Source: Silene conica
Taxonomy: Eukaryota > Streptophyta > Magnoliopsida > Caryophyllales > Caryophyllaceae
Reading direction: 5' to 3'
Assembly (NCBI GenBank): GCA_029255685.2
Contig: CM055311.2
Coordinates: 19,862,952 to 19,926,951 of the forward strand
DNA: 64,000 nt
Made by a program: the position numbers and the translations under genes. Positions 49,101 through 61,851 of the stretch are shown here, in pieces. Positions within the stretch are counted from its first letter, which is position 1, and every line of letters starts with the position of its first letter. Below the pieces are notes generated by a model, which saw nothing but the letters and a program-made list of their open reading frames with translations, made no database searches and had not been told where the DNA came from.

Positions 49101-52100
49101 CAAGGAAGTCAGGATCGTATCCACAGGGAGAGTAATATGAATTCTAAATACTAAACTAAAGTCCGTCAAGGTAACCAGATATTGGGGTTTTGTTATTTGT
49201 TTGAACTAAACTAAAAGTAGTGAAGGTAAAGAGAAAAGAAAAACGTAAAACAAAGTAGTGTAAAAATATAAGGGAGAGAAAACTAGGATAGTCGGTTCAC
49301 CAATGAAAGTGTAACGATTGGGGTTTAGGTCGTAGGTTAGTCTCAATTATCGGTCTAAGGGGTAGTGAAAAGGTCGTCTCAGATCGCTATTCGCCCTAGA
49401 ATGCTTCTAACGGGCTCTCGCAACTTAATAGGGCACTCTTATGTTTATGATAGGTCTTAACCCTCACTAGACTTTCGATCTTAGGTCGGGGTTTACCGTA
49501 CGAATAATTAGCTACGTCGACTTAACCAATTAAACACGAATAAATGTCATAATTAACAACAGAGACAAATTACGAACAACTGATCTAACCTGAACGAACT
49601 TCGTCACATTATCATTGGATCACCTATATCCTAGTCTAGAGAATTATCTACGCATAAAGGATGGAATGATTGAGGTAGAATAAATAATGGAAAGGGAGTA
49701 CATGATCGCAATAATAAAATTGCAAGATAAAATAATATAAAACAAGGAGTAAAGAAATGAGAATAAAATGAACAACGGAAATTAAATTACCGAATGCAAA
49801 TGGCAAAGTAGAATTCTTGAAAGCTAGAAAATGCTACGGAAAGATTACCGATTACAAATTTTTAGAGTAAGTCTAAAAGTAAAGATAAAAGATAAAAGAT
49901 AAACTAAAAAAACACTCAAAAGATGCCTTTAAAACGAGATTACTCTGACTCCAAACTGATAACCTAATGGGCTTAGGTTAATCTTGGGTTTCGGGCAAAA
50001 ACAACTGGTCGATCGACTTAGCATCTGGTCGGTCGACTTAGTAATCGACCAAAGGTGGTCGATCGACTATATATGTCGAACATATTTCCTGCAATGCGCA
50101 CTGAACTTCAAACGGTTGTCATTTCTTCGTTATTCAGGCAAATCAAGCGTTATTGGTGGCGTTGGAAAGCTAAGAGCATAAGCTTTCATCTGCAGTTTGA
50201 CTCACTCGATTATCGTTTCTAGAACTCGAGTTATGGCTCTTCAAAGTAGGCACTAGCGGTGTGAAGCTCTTCTTTCGCTCGATAGACTTCCATTACTTCT
50301 ACGCGCATCTCAAGATGGTAGTAACAAGCTCCGACTCAACTATTATCCTAAATGCATGCATGGGGACATTTTTTAGACTTGATTATGATCTTCTCCGGCT
50401 CATATCTGCAAATAACAAAAGACAAACCAAAGTAGACTACTCGGGGGACATTTGTAGTAAAACACTACGAAATAAGCATGAAAATGCGTGCTAATATGGC
50501 CTACAAAATTTGACACGGCTGTCGTAACCCTATCAAAGATAACCAACTGGCCTAACTAATGTAGCAAGGAAGTCAGGATCGTATCCACAGGGAGAGTAAT
50601 ATGAATTCTAAATGCTAAACTAAAGTCCGTCAAGGTAACCTGATATTGGGGTTTTGTTATTTGTTTGAACTAAACTAAAAGTAGTGAAGGTAAAGAGAAA
50701 AGAAAAACGTAAAACAAAGTAGTGTAAAAATATAATGGACAGAAAACTAGGATAGTCGGTTCACCAATGAAAGTGTAACGATTGGGGTTTAGGTCGTAGG
50801 TCAGTCTCAATTATCGGTCTAAGGGGTAGTGAAAAGGTCCTCTCGGATCGCTATTCGCCCTAGAATGCTTCTAACGGGCTCTCGCAACTTATTAGGGCAC
50901 TCTAATGTTTATGATAGGTCTTAACCCTCACTAGACTTTCGATCTTAGGTCGGGGTTTACCGTACGAATAATTAGCTACGTCGACTTAACCAATTAAACA
51001 CGAATAAATGTCATAATTAACAACAGAGACAAATTACGAACAACTGATCTAACCTGAACGAACTTCGTCACATTATCATTGGATCACCTATATCCTAGTC
51101 TAGAGAATTATCTACGCATAAAGGATGGAATGATTGAGGTAGAATAAATAATGGAAAGGGAGTACATGATCGCAATAATAAAATTGCAAGATAAAATAAT
51201 ATAAAACAAGGAGTAAAGAAATGAGAATAAAATGAACAACGGAAATTAAATTACCGAATGCAAATGGCAAAGTAGAATTCTTGAAAGCTAGAAAATGCTA
51301 CGGAAAGATTACCGATTACAAATTTTTAGAGTAAGTCTAAAAGTAAAGATAAAAGATAAAAGATAAACTAAAAAAACACTCAAAAGATGCCTTTAAAACG
51401 AGATTACTCTGACTCCAAACTGATAACCTAATGGGCTTAGGTTAATCTTGGGTTTCGGGCAAAAACAACTGGTCGATCGACTTAGCATCTGGTCGGTCGA
51501 CTTAGTAATCGACCAAAGGTGGTCGATCGACTATATATGTCGAACATATTTCCTGCAATGCGCACTGAACTTCAAACGGTTGTCATTTCTTCGTTATTCA
51601 GGCAAATCAAGCGTTATTGGTGGCGTTGGAAAGCTAAGAGCATAAGCTTTCATCTGCAGTTTGACTCACTCGATTATCGTTTCTAGAACTCGAGTTATGG
51701 CTCTTCAAAGTAGGCACTAGCGGTGTGAAGCTCTTCTTTCGCTCGATAGACTTCCATTACTTCTACGCGCATCTCAAGATGGTAGTAACAAGCTCCGACT
51801 CAACTATTATCCTAAATGCATGCATGGGGACATTTTTTAGACTTGATTATGATCTTCTCCGGCTCATATCTGCAAATAACAAAAGACAAACCAAAGTAGA
51901 CTACTCGGGGGACATTTGTAGTAAAACACTACGAAATAAGCATGAAAATGCGTGCTAATATGGCCTACAAAATTTGACACGGCTGTCGTAACCCTATCAA
52001 AGATAACCAACTGGCCTAACTAATGTAGCAAGGAAGTCAGGATCGTATCCACAGGGAGAGTAATATGAATTCTAAATGCTAAACTAAAGTCCGTCAAGGT

Positions 52101-55100
52101 AACCAGATATTGGGGTTTTGTTATTTGTTTGAACTAAACTAAAAGTAGTGAAGGTAAAGAGAAAAGAAAAACGTAAAACAAAGTAGTGTAAAAATATAAG
52201 GGAGAGAAAACTAGGATAGTCGGTTCACCAATGAAAGTGTAACGATTGGGGTTTAGGTCGTAGGTCAGTCTCAATTATCGGTCTAAGGGGTAGTGAAAAG
52301 GTCGTCTCAGATCGCTATTCGCCCTAGAATGCTTCTAACGGGCTCTCGCAACTTATTAGGGCACTCTTATGTTTATGATAGGTCTTAACCCTCACTAGAC
52401 TTTCGATCTTAGGTCGGGGTTTACCGTACGAATAATTAGCTACGTCGACTTAACCAATTAAACACGAATAAATGTCATAATTAACAACAGAGACAAATTA
52501 CGAACAACTGATCTAACCTGAACGAACTTCGTCACATTATCATTGGATCACCTATATCCTAGTCTAGAGAATTAGCTACGCATAAAAGATGGAACGATTG
52601 AGGTAGAATAAATAATGGAAAGGGAGTACATGATCGCGATAATAAAATTGCAAGATAAAATAATATAAAACAAGGACTAAAGAAATGAGAATAAAATGAA
52701 CAAAGGAAATTAAATTAGCGAATGCAAATGGCAAAGTAGAATTCTTGAAAGCTAGAAAATGTTACGGAAAGATTACCGATTACAAGTTTTTAGAGTAAGT
52801 CTAAAAGTAAAGATAAAAGATAAAAGATAAACAAAAAAAACACTCAAAAGCTGCCTTTAAAACGAGATTACTCTTACTCCAAACTGATAACCTAATGGGC
52901 TTAGGTTAATCTTGGGTTTCGGGCAAAAACAACTGGTCGATCGACTTAGCATCTGGTCGATCGACTTAGTAATCAACCAAAAGTGGTTGATCGACTATAT
53001 CTATCGAACAGATTTCCTGCAATGCGCACTGAACTTCAAACGGCTGCCATTTCTTCGTTACTCAGGCAAATGAAGCGTTTTTGGTGGCGTTGGAAAGATA
53101 AGACGATAAGATTTCATCTCCAATTTGAATCACTCGATTATCATTTCTAGAACACGAGCTATGGCTCTTCAAAGTAGGCACTAGCGGTGTGAAACTCTTC
53201 TTTCGCTCGAAGGACTTCCGTTACTTCTACGCGCATCTCAAGATGGTAGTAACAAGCTCCGACTCAATTATTATCCTAAATGCATGCATGGGGACATTTT
53301 TTAGACTTGATTATGATCTTCTCCGGCTCATATCTGCAAATAACAAAAGACAAACCAAAGTAGAGTACTCGAGGGACATTTGTAGTAAAACACTACGAAA
53401 AAAGCATGAAAATGCGTGCTAATATGGCCTACAAAATTTGACACGGCTGTCGCAACCCTATCAAAGATAACTAACTGGCCTAACTAATGTAGCAAGGAAG
53501 TCAGGATCGTATCCACAGGGAGACTAATATGAATTCTAAATGCTAAACTAAAGTCCGTCAAGGTAACCAGATATTGGGGTTTTGTTATTTGTTTGAACTA
53601 AACTAAAAGTAGTGAAGGTAAAGAGAAAAGAAAAACGTAAAGAAAAGTAGTGTAAAACTATAAGGGAGAGAAAACTAGGATAGTCGATTCACCAATGAAA
53701 GTGTAACGATTGGGGTTTAGGTCGTAGGTCAGTCTCAATTATCGGTCTAAGGGGTATTGAAAAGGTCCTCTCGGATCGCTATTCGCCCTAGAATGCTTCT
53801 AACGGGCTCTCGCAACTTATTAGGGAACTCTAATGTTTATGACAAGTCTTAACCCTCACCAGGCTTTCGATCTTAGGTCGGGGTTTACCGTACGAATAAA
53901 TTAGCTACATCGACTTAAACAATTAAACACGAATAAATGTCATATTTAACAACAGAGATAAATTACGAACAACTGATCTAACCTGAACGAACTTCGTCAC
54001 ATTATCATTGGATCACCTATATCCTAGTCTAGAGAATTAGCTACGCATAAAAGATGGAACGATTGAGGTAGAATAAATAATGGAAAGGGAGTACATGATC
54101 GCGATAATAAAATTGCAAGATAAAATAATATAAAACAAGGAGTAAAGAAATGAGAATAAAATGAACAAAGGAAATTAAATTAGCGAATGCAAATGGCAAA
54201 GTAGAATTCTTGAAAGCTAGAAAATGTTACGGAAAGATTACCGATTACAAGTTTTTAGAGTAAGTCTAAAAGTAAAGATAAAAGATAAAAGATAAACAAA
54301 AAAAAACACTCAAAAGCTGCCTTTAAAACGAGATTACTCTTACTCCAAACTGATAACCTAATGGGCTTAGGTTAATCTTGGGTTTCGGGCAAAAACAACT
54401 GTTCGATCGACTTAGCATCTGGTCGATCGACTTAGTAATCAACCAAAAGTGGTTGATCGACTATATCTGTCGAACAGATTTCCTGCAATGCGCACTGAAC
54501 TTCAAACGGCTGCCATTTCTTCGATACTCAGGCAAATGAAGCGTTTTTGGTGGCGTTGGAAAGATAAGACGATAAGCTTTCATCTCCAATTTGAATCACT
54601 CGATTATTATTTCTAGAACACGAGCTATGGCTCTTCAAAGTAGGCACTAGCGGTGTGAAACTCTTCTTTCGCTCGAAGGACTTCCGTTACTTCTACGCGC
54701 ATCTCAAGATGGTAGTAACAAGCTCCGACTCAATTATTATCCTAAATGCATGCATGGGGACATTTTTTAGACTTGATTATGATCTTCTCCGGCACATATC
54801 TGCAAATAACAAAAGACAAACCAAAGTAGAGTACTCGAGGGACATTTGTAGTAAAACACTACGAAAAAAGCATGAAAATGCGTGCTAATATGGCCTACAA
54901 AATTTGACACGGCTGTCGCAACCCTATCAAAGATAACTAACTGGCCTAACTAATGTAGCAAGGAAGTCAGGATCGTATCCACAGGGAGACTAATATGAAT
55001 TCTAAATGCTAAACTAAAGTCCGTGAAGGTAACCAGATATTGGGGTTTTGTTATTTGTTTGAACTAAACTAAAAGTAGTGAAGGTAAAGAGAAAAGAAAA

Positions 55101-56371
55101 ACGTAAAGAAAAGTAGTGTAAAACTATAAGGGAGAGAAAACTAGGATAGTCGATTCACCAATGAAAGTGTAACGATTGGGGTTTAGGTCGTAGGTCAGTC
55201 TCAATTATCGGTCTAAGGGGTATTGAAAAGGTCCTCTCGGATCGCTATTCGCCCTAGAATGCTTCTAACGGGCTCTCGCAACTTATTAGGGCACTCTAAT
55301 GTTTATGACAGGTCTTAACCCTCACCAGGCTTTCGATCTTAGGTCGGGGTTAACCGTACGAATAAATTAGCTACATTGACTTAAACAATTAAACACGAAT
55401 AAATGTCATATTTAACAACAGAGATAAATTACCAACAACTGATTTAACCTAAACGAACTTCGTCACATTATCATTGGATCACCTATATCCTAGTCTAGAG
55501 AATTAGCTACGCATAAAGGATGAAACGATTGAGGTAGAATAAATAATGGAAAGGGAGTACATGATCGCGATAATAAAATTGCAAGATAAAATAATATAAA
55601 ACAAGGAGTAAAGAAATGAGAATAAAATGAACAAAGGAAATTAAATTACCGAATGCAAATGGCAAAGTAGAATTCTTGAAAGCTAGAAAATGCTACGGAA
55701 AGATTACCGATTACAAGTTTTTAGAGTAAGTCTAAAAGTAAAGATAAAAGATAAAAGATAAACTAAAAAAAACACTCAAAAGCTGCCTTTAAAACGAGAT
55801 TACTCTTACTCCAAACTGATAACCTAATGGGCTTAGGTTAACCTTGGGTTTCGGGCAAAAAAAACTGGTTGATCGACTTAGTAATCAACCAAAAGTGGTC
55901 GATCGACTATATCTGTCGAACAGATTTCCTGCAATGCGCACTGAACTTCAAACGGCTGTCATTTCTTCGTTACTCAGGAAAATCAAGCGTTTTTGGTGGC
56001 GTTGGAAAGCTAAGAGGATAAGCTTTCATTTCCAATATGAATCACTCGATTAGCATTTCTAGAGCTAGAGTTATGGCTCTTCAAAGTAGGCACTAGCGGT
56101 GTGAAGCTCTTCTTTCGCTCGATAGACTTCCATTACTTCTACACGCATCTCAAGATGGTAGTAACAAGCTCCGACTCAACTATTATCCTAAATGCATGGA
56201 TGGGGACATTTTTTAGAATTGATTATGATCTTCTCCGGCTCATATCTGCAAATAACAAAAGACAAACCAAAGTAGACTACTCGGGGGGACATTTGTAGTA
56301 AAGCACTACGAAATAAGCATGAAAATGCGTGCTAATATGGCCTAAAAGGTCTATATAGAATGCACGCATCA
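46138..56371 (-). repeat. Tandem array of seven LTR units
   Basis: Units start with TGACACGGCTGTCG at 46138, 47583, 49047, 50511, 51975, 53439 and 54905. Lengths are 1445, 1464, 1464, 1464, 1464, 1466 and 1467 bp. Units 1-6 lack the last LTR segment (AAAGGTCTATATA to GCACGCATCA). Each instead ends ATGGCCTACAAAATT, joined directly to the next TGACACGG. CAAAATT is the linker that sits between primer site and LTR at 46131-46137. Only unit 7 keeps a full end. Recurrent 65-77-codon open frames in each unit are passengers, not genes. Confidence 0.96.
47583..53438 (-). repeat. Two-unit higher-order repeat within the LTR array
   Basis: Units 2 and 4 share CCTGATATTGG, TATAATGGACAG, GTCCTCTCGG and CTCTAATG. 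Units 3 and 5 share CCAGATATTGG, TATAAGGGAGAG, GTCGTCTCAG and CTCTTATG at the same places. The period is therefore 2928 bp. The distal half of unit 5 (from about 52400-52570) switches to the variants of unit 6. Confidence 0.88.
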
Positions 56372-58783
56372 AGGACATCCGCCTCCACATCTAGACGCTT
56401 TTCTGCATTATCAGTCAGCGCATTGAAACTACACGCGCCAGTCTCATCCGCCACATCTAGCGCTACCATTATTCTGCAGCAAACAGTGTGTCAGGGTGAT
56501 AAGCATAAACAACATACGCACTCTGCATACCACGTTTACATTGCCTAGGAGAAGACACAGCATTCTCTTGTATACATGCATAATAAGTGTACGAAACACC
56601 TATCTCTTCATAACCGCCAGTCCCACAGCTGCTACACCTAGTGTAGTATTGGATATTCCTCTTATCAAGCCTGATAAGATGCACACACAACCAATGTCGT
56701 TCATCCTGCAGGGTGTCCCTTACTAATGGAACAACAAAGCAGAATCGAACCCAGTTAACCAGCTGAAAAGATGTCCTAAACTGTTTAATCAAGGACAATA
56801 CAGCAAACCGTATCCCTCATGTCAAACCGAGAGACACAATCCCGAAGTAGGACATTACAATATGGCAAAGCAGCCAGTAGAAGATGTAGACATGCATCCT
56901 GTTGGAGGAGCCACCCAATTGTAGTAATTATGCGCTCAGAAGCTGGACAGCGAACATCGCAAATATGACGGTATTTAGTAGTCAGAAGCCCATAAGAACC
57001 ATTTCGCCTGCAACGTGTTAATGTCAGAATTCTAACAAATACTATATGTGTACATCAGGAAAACAGGCCCTTACCAGTTACGCAACATATCAGTTGCCTG
57101 CCCTTGTGGGTTGAGGCTCACAAGCGTCTCTTTCGTAGAAGAAAGAGAAAAACCTAACCAATAACAACATACATTAGCATCAGCTTGGCCTGTTAGCAAG
57201 GGTGCGTAGTCATGTGTAGCATGATTGGCAGCATAAAATACCATTTCGGTTGCACGTTCTCATATTTGTGAAACTGATGACAGGGAAGGATGTTGCATTA
57301 ACTTCCAAGTTTCTGCAATGTCGCACAGCACGTCTTTCCCAAACAGTTACCATCATAACTTGCTCAGAACTGCATATACAGCGGCACAATTCACTCAGCA
57401 TACAGGCCAACCATAGCAAACAAACAGATAATATACCTATTAAATTAGATGCTTGTGCTGTCTTAAAAAGACATACCTTGAATCAATAACGAAAACTTCA
57501 CAAAGCTCGCAAGTATAACCAGCTGGCCTAGGTTTTTGACATATACAGTCAACAAATACAACAATACCCAGCACATTTATACACAAAAAAAGTTTAAATC
57601 AACATGTCTACTACATATAAAAGGCATTGATAACCCACTTATTAAACAGTGTCTCACCATAACAATCTTCAAGTGATAGCCTTTTCGGTATACATGCGAA
57701 TGGCATGTACTAAACAGGATCAAGGAGCTGTCTACCACACACAGGTTGAACAATAGTTTCGCTATTGAAAATAAGTTCATAAACTTGGTTATCCTGGTTG
57801 CCCCAACACTGACCTCCTACTACCTTGACTCTAGCATTCGTAATTTCATACTCGACATGATTATGCATGACATCACCAAATAACTCAAGCTCCTCATTGT
57901 GAAATGCATCTCTGAGCTTAGCACCCTACAGATACATCAGGAGCCAAACAAATCACCATCCCAAACGTTCAAGACCACAGTATTGAGAAACCGTAAACAC
58001 AAGATAACACTGTCGATAGCAGCAGATTATATTAAAAGCTTATAAAGAAAACATATCCATTTCCTAAACACCAGATACGACTATAAAAAATGATCCATCC
58101 CTAATGAAGCAGTACATTTACAATTTAGAATCAAATCATACCGAATTTTCTCACACTCTTGTACTCCAAAATAATAGACCAACAAGAATAACGTCAAAGA
58201 AAGCAACAAACATATAAAATTATACAACTCCTGACTAAACAGCCCATGGTGATCCCTGGATTATGCTTACCCACAGGCTTGCACACAACAGTAGTATACG
58301 AGGAACAATAACGTTGAAAAAAGCAACCAACATCGAGTACTCTACATCTTCTAGCTGCACAGCCCATGGTATTCTCAACCTTATGCCACCATTAAACCAC
58401 AAGAGACAATACATATCACGGTACCCAATACCCTCACACATAGTACTCTAATCATAAAATGAAACAAACATATAGTCCTTTAAAACTCCCTACTTCAGGA
58501 CCCGTAGTAGGATCTAAATCACATTACCATTAAGCTATACAAACAGTAAATATCCCACTAAGTATATGACCATACCTTCAATGTTATGAACAGATATAAT
58601 ATGTATTCAGAGTCTATAAACAGTTACCTTTTCATCCTCAAATGTAATCAACTCACATTCGAGAGAATGTGCAGTCAACGAACCATGTATACTTATCTTC
58701 TCTATTACCCTGGCTCTCATAGAATATACACCATCCATGCCTGCAAGCGACCTAGCACATTGTCGTAGTCGTTTCAAAATGTC
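56372..58783 (-). pseudogene. RPA large-subunit-like (RPA70/RPA1) gene, main exons
   Basis: Single-stranded-DNA-binding protein family with successive OB folds. Predicted minus-strand exons: 58628-58783 (VYSMRARVIEKISIHGSL, LECELITFEDEK) and 57716-57925 (GAKLRDAFHNEELELFGDV, VEYEITNARVKV, QVYELIFNSETIVQPV) form an OB fold like DBD-A. 57477-57527, 57242-57369 and 57075-57153 (GYTCELCEVFVID, QVMMVTVWERRAV, FPVISFTNMRTCNRNG, FSLSSTKETLVSLNPQ, LRNW) form DBD-B, with phases that join cleanly. About 56930-57007, then 56531-56705 (YYTRCSSCGTGGYEE, YYACIQENA) and 56372-56462 (ALDVADETGACSFNA) form a zinc-ribbon OB fold like DBD-C. The 14-kb insertion cuts the last exon. No N-terminal exon was identified. 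It could be a host paralogue or an RPA gene of a Helitron. Confidence 0.75.
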
Positions 58784-59543
58784 CTAGACAACAAGGAACC
58801 ATTAAAATACATAATCAGAAATAACCAATGTTTTGTACATTCATCAGCACCAACCACATAAAATAAGAACATAAACGAAAACAAACCTGTAAGAATGCCG
58901 CTGTAATGAGAGCAAACACACTTAAGAACAGTAGTTAAATTAGCCTAGGTTGCTTGTAATGTGAGTTAAATGATTTTGCAAATTCAAAAATAAAATAATA
59001 ATTAGTACTTTGACAGTATGGGCAAACTTAATAGTTACTGACAAGACATTACCTACACATACCTACAAGCTAAGAGCATGTACCCTAAGTACACAAAACC
59101 ATGATCAAATATTTACATTGATTACCAACTACAAGGTCACACAAACTGTACACAAATTACATTCAGATTTTTAAAGTAACTTAAAAACATAATTAAGCAC
59201 AAAACGAGGAAGAGGGAATGATCCACAGGAAATGAAAGACATAATCCATTGATGGTTAATCCCACAATAGAGTCAGTAGTACATTAAAATAACCGAGTAA
59301 TCTAGAACCATAAGTACATATTCAGTAAGGGATAACAATCCAAAAAAAATGGAAATCAACATACAGAGATGGTTGATCATACAAATTAGACATTCTTACA
59401 TTAAAATAAATGTAATTTACCATCCACAGATCATAATACAATATCTACTCAACAGTGTAATTTAACTACAATCCCATTAAATGCAAACCAATAGTATAAC
59501 AGTAGCTTATAATTAAGGTACATAAGAGCACCATCAACCCTAA
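58784..59543. other. No exon recognised
   Basis: AT-rich, intron-like or intergenic sequence between the first recognised RPA-like exon and the small ORF upstream. It may hide N-terminal RPA exons that I could not identify. Confidence 0.45.
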
Positions 59544-60656
59544 TCAGTAGACCAACCATATATCAGAGGAAGAAACATTAGGCCTAAAAAGTTCTTCTTC
59601 CATGTAACTGTAATATATCTCATATATATCAAGCTTATCAAGGGGGCCGGCGAATATTTCACCAGTAGCCATACATAGATGGTATATAGTCATGTGAGGC
59701 ACAATTGTTTCACATCTTTTGAAGAACTCAACAACTTCCTCCTCGACCGTGCTTAACTCGCTTCTTTTCATAACAACGGTTTCTGATTTTAACATAAAGC
59801 AACTGTATAAGATTATCGTTTAAATCAGCATAATTAATAAGTCTAATGTAACCGTTTAAAATAGCAGAAGTACCTGCGGTTATATGGTCATCAGGAACCG
59901 GTGGTCGGATAATCTTGTAACGAGGCCCCATTATTAATTCTAATGACGAAAGTCGGAAGTCATTCTGCCGAATCAATCTCCAGATAACATCATTGTTCAT
60001 GACTACCATTAAACGATGAAAAAGAGGACGGAATCCATTAACAATTTCATCAATTTTAGTTTGTAAATAATGGACCTCATCTGTAACAACCCGACCCACC
60101 ACGGTCGTAACACACCCAATAAGATGGGAGATATGTTTTTGGGCCCATTATTTGTCCTCACTTAAGCCCAAAAGTACAAGACCTTGTTACTAAGTGGTGG
60201 GTGGAAATTATTATAAACATATCACAAGCCTCACATTCTACCGATGTGGGACAACTTTCCTCTCAAACTCTTGGGGTGTTACAAACTCCCCCACTTAAAG
60301 AACACAACGTCCTCGTTGTGCCTCAAACTTGACCACAACCAGGGCCAGAATCCTCCCCAGCTAGGTGTGTGACCCGGGTACTCCCGACCACAGGCTCACC
60401 ACACGGTCGCAGGGTCGCTCTAATACCATTTGTAACAACCCGATCCACCACGGTCGTAACACACCCCAATAAGATGGGAGGTATGCTTTTGGGCCCATTA
60501 TTTGTCCTCACTTAAGCCCAAAAGCACAAAGCCTTGTTACTAAGTGGTGGGTGAAAGTTATTATAAACATATCACAAGCCTCACATTCTACCGATGTGGG
60601 ACAACTTTCCTCTCATACTCTTGGGGTGTTACATCATCAACATTGTTCATAGGCAT
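59544..60656 (-). pseudogene. Small two-exon gene of unknown function, split by a TRIM
   Basis: Minus strand. The first exon starts at ATG 60656-60654 (MPMNNVDE), is interrupted by the TRIM after about 23 nt, and resumes at 60076 (VHYLQTKIDEIVNGF, VIWRLIRQNDFRLSS, YKIIRPPVPDDHIT) to 59874. A 91-bp GT-AG intron (59873-59783) joins GCA-G to AA-ACC in frame. Exon 2 (59782-59544) reads ETVVMKRSELSTVEEEVVEF, YHLCMATGEIFAG and YMEEELFRPN, ending in TGA. Counting the target duplication once, the frame is 465 nt (154 aa). No known domain was recognised. It may be a separate gene or the lost 5' part of the RPA-like gene. Confidence 0.5.
60082..60633 (-). mobile_element. TRIM retrotransposon
   Basis: Two near-identical terminal repeats (60082-60283 and 60431-60633, about 202 bp) start TGTAACAACCCGA and end TTGGGGTGTTACA. 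They are flanked by TCATC at 60077-60081 and 60634-60638. On the minus strand the right repeat is followed by TGGTATTAGAGC (initiator-Met primer site with one mismatch), and AAGTGGGGGAGTTTG precedes the left repeat. The interior is 147 bp and non-coding. No 5S-rRNA-like segment was noticed, so it is probably not Cassandra. Confidence 0.93.
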
Positions 60657-61765
60657 AGAGAAGAGGTAAGTGTAAATTACAATTGCTTAAGGCAGTGTAA
60701 ACAGAGTAACTTAAATAAAGAGAATACAAAGAGTAAAACAGAGCACTTCAACGGGGCACTTCAATAGGGTACAAACAGTGCATTTTAAAGGACAGATAAC
60801 AAGAGAAGCGTGGAGGAATAAGACAAGGAGCTCATTGTTCAGCACGCTGGAGGCACGAGAGCACTGCTCTACTGTTCACCTTAAGGAGAACTTTGTACAT
60901 TTATAAAGGTTATAGATTGAATAGTTTACAGAATAGTTGGTTCAAAGTTTGAATATTTTAGTTAAGTTCTTCATAAAGGGTCTTCCTTTATGCGTAATTG
61001 GTGGTATAATTTGGTTTTATTATTCTATCATCTCTATTTTGTTAATTGCATGTTATTTAGTGTAAATTCCAACTTCACCATGTTTAATTACAAATTTTTG
61101 ATCTTTATTGTTAATTTGAGCTTAACAACCATGATTGGTGAGTAGTCCCTTCACTATGGTATGATTAGGCCCTAACATGAGTAATTTACCTAATTAGTTT
61201 TACTTAAACTAATTGCTGAGGGAAAATTTGTCGGGATTAAGCAAGAAGGGTTAATTTATCTATGCTCTAATTGGGATAATAGTTTACCCTCGACCCTTGA
61301 CCATCAACGCCCCTCTCAAATTTGGCTATTACATTAGGAAAAGTTATGAACGAAACCTATAATCGCTTATTTAGAAGATGAGAATCCTTACCACTCACAC
61401 CATCTAACTTTGGTTACAATAAGAATTAAGTAAAACCTTCTCGTTATCCAAAAAAACAAAAAAAAATTAAGTAAAACAGTTTTAATGAGAATTTGCCTGT
61501 GATCTAATACTATTCATAACTCCTATCCTATGTCTTAAACAACTCATATGTTTGCTTGGACTTGAAACTACACCTTAGAGGCTTTTATGAATGCAAGGCC
61601 CAATTCAAAGTTGTAATAAGACCTTCGGCACACTACTTAATAAAAGGCCCACTGTCACATTAGCAATGAAATTAAAGCACTAGTAGAGCTCAGAAAATGG
61701 ATAAGATAAGGTGAACTTGAGCACAAATGAAGCTCATTAGTTAAGTGTATAGTAAACTCATACTG
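60657..61765. other. Intergenic region
   Basis: No gene or terminal repeats seen. It separates the divergently placed unknown gene and the C45 gene, so it should contain both promoters. Confidence 0.55.
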
Positions 61766-61772
61766 TATAAAT
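61766..61772 (+). promoter_or_regulatory. Possible TATA box of the C45-like gene
   Basis: TATAAAT, 80 bp upstream of the predicted ATG, in the intergenic region. Position is reasonable for a plant core promoter with a short leader, but AT-rich surroundings make chance likely. Confidence 0.3.
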
Positions 61773-61851
61773 TCCATAATTTTTTTTATTTTATTTGAAA
61801 GAATGGAAATTCAAGGCAGTTCATTGTTAATTTCATAAGAGATACAAAAAT

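Larger units (their letters stand above)
42007..56371 (-). mobile_element. Gag-only Athila-like element (TR-GAG type) with a tandem LTR array
   Basis: The left LTR (42007-43496) and the last array unit both run TGACACGG to GCACGCATCA. Flanks are AGGAT (42002-42006) and AGGAC (56372-56376), a 5-bp duplication with one mismatch. The interior is only 2.6 kb and encodes one short gag-like ORF. Primer site and polypurine tract are on the minus strand. In place of a single 5' LTR there are seven tandem units. The LTR ends, primer site and hairpin relate it to the Athila-like element at 17741-40277, but the LTR body is different. Confidence 0.9.

Noticed and set aside
46138-56371. Recurring 65-77-codon frames (MGFGQKQ..., MKLFFRS...) in each array unit
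   Set aside because: They recur because the LTR unit recurs, differ in frame integrity between units, and resemble no protein family.
60082-60633. Cassandra TRIM with a 5S rRNA promoter
   Set aside because: Size and structure fit a TRIM, but I could not see the conserved 5S gene boxes in its terminal repeats.
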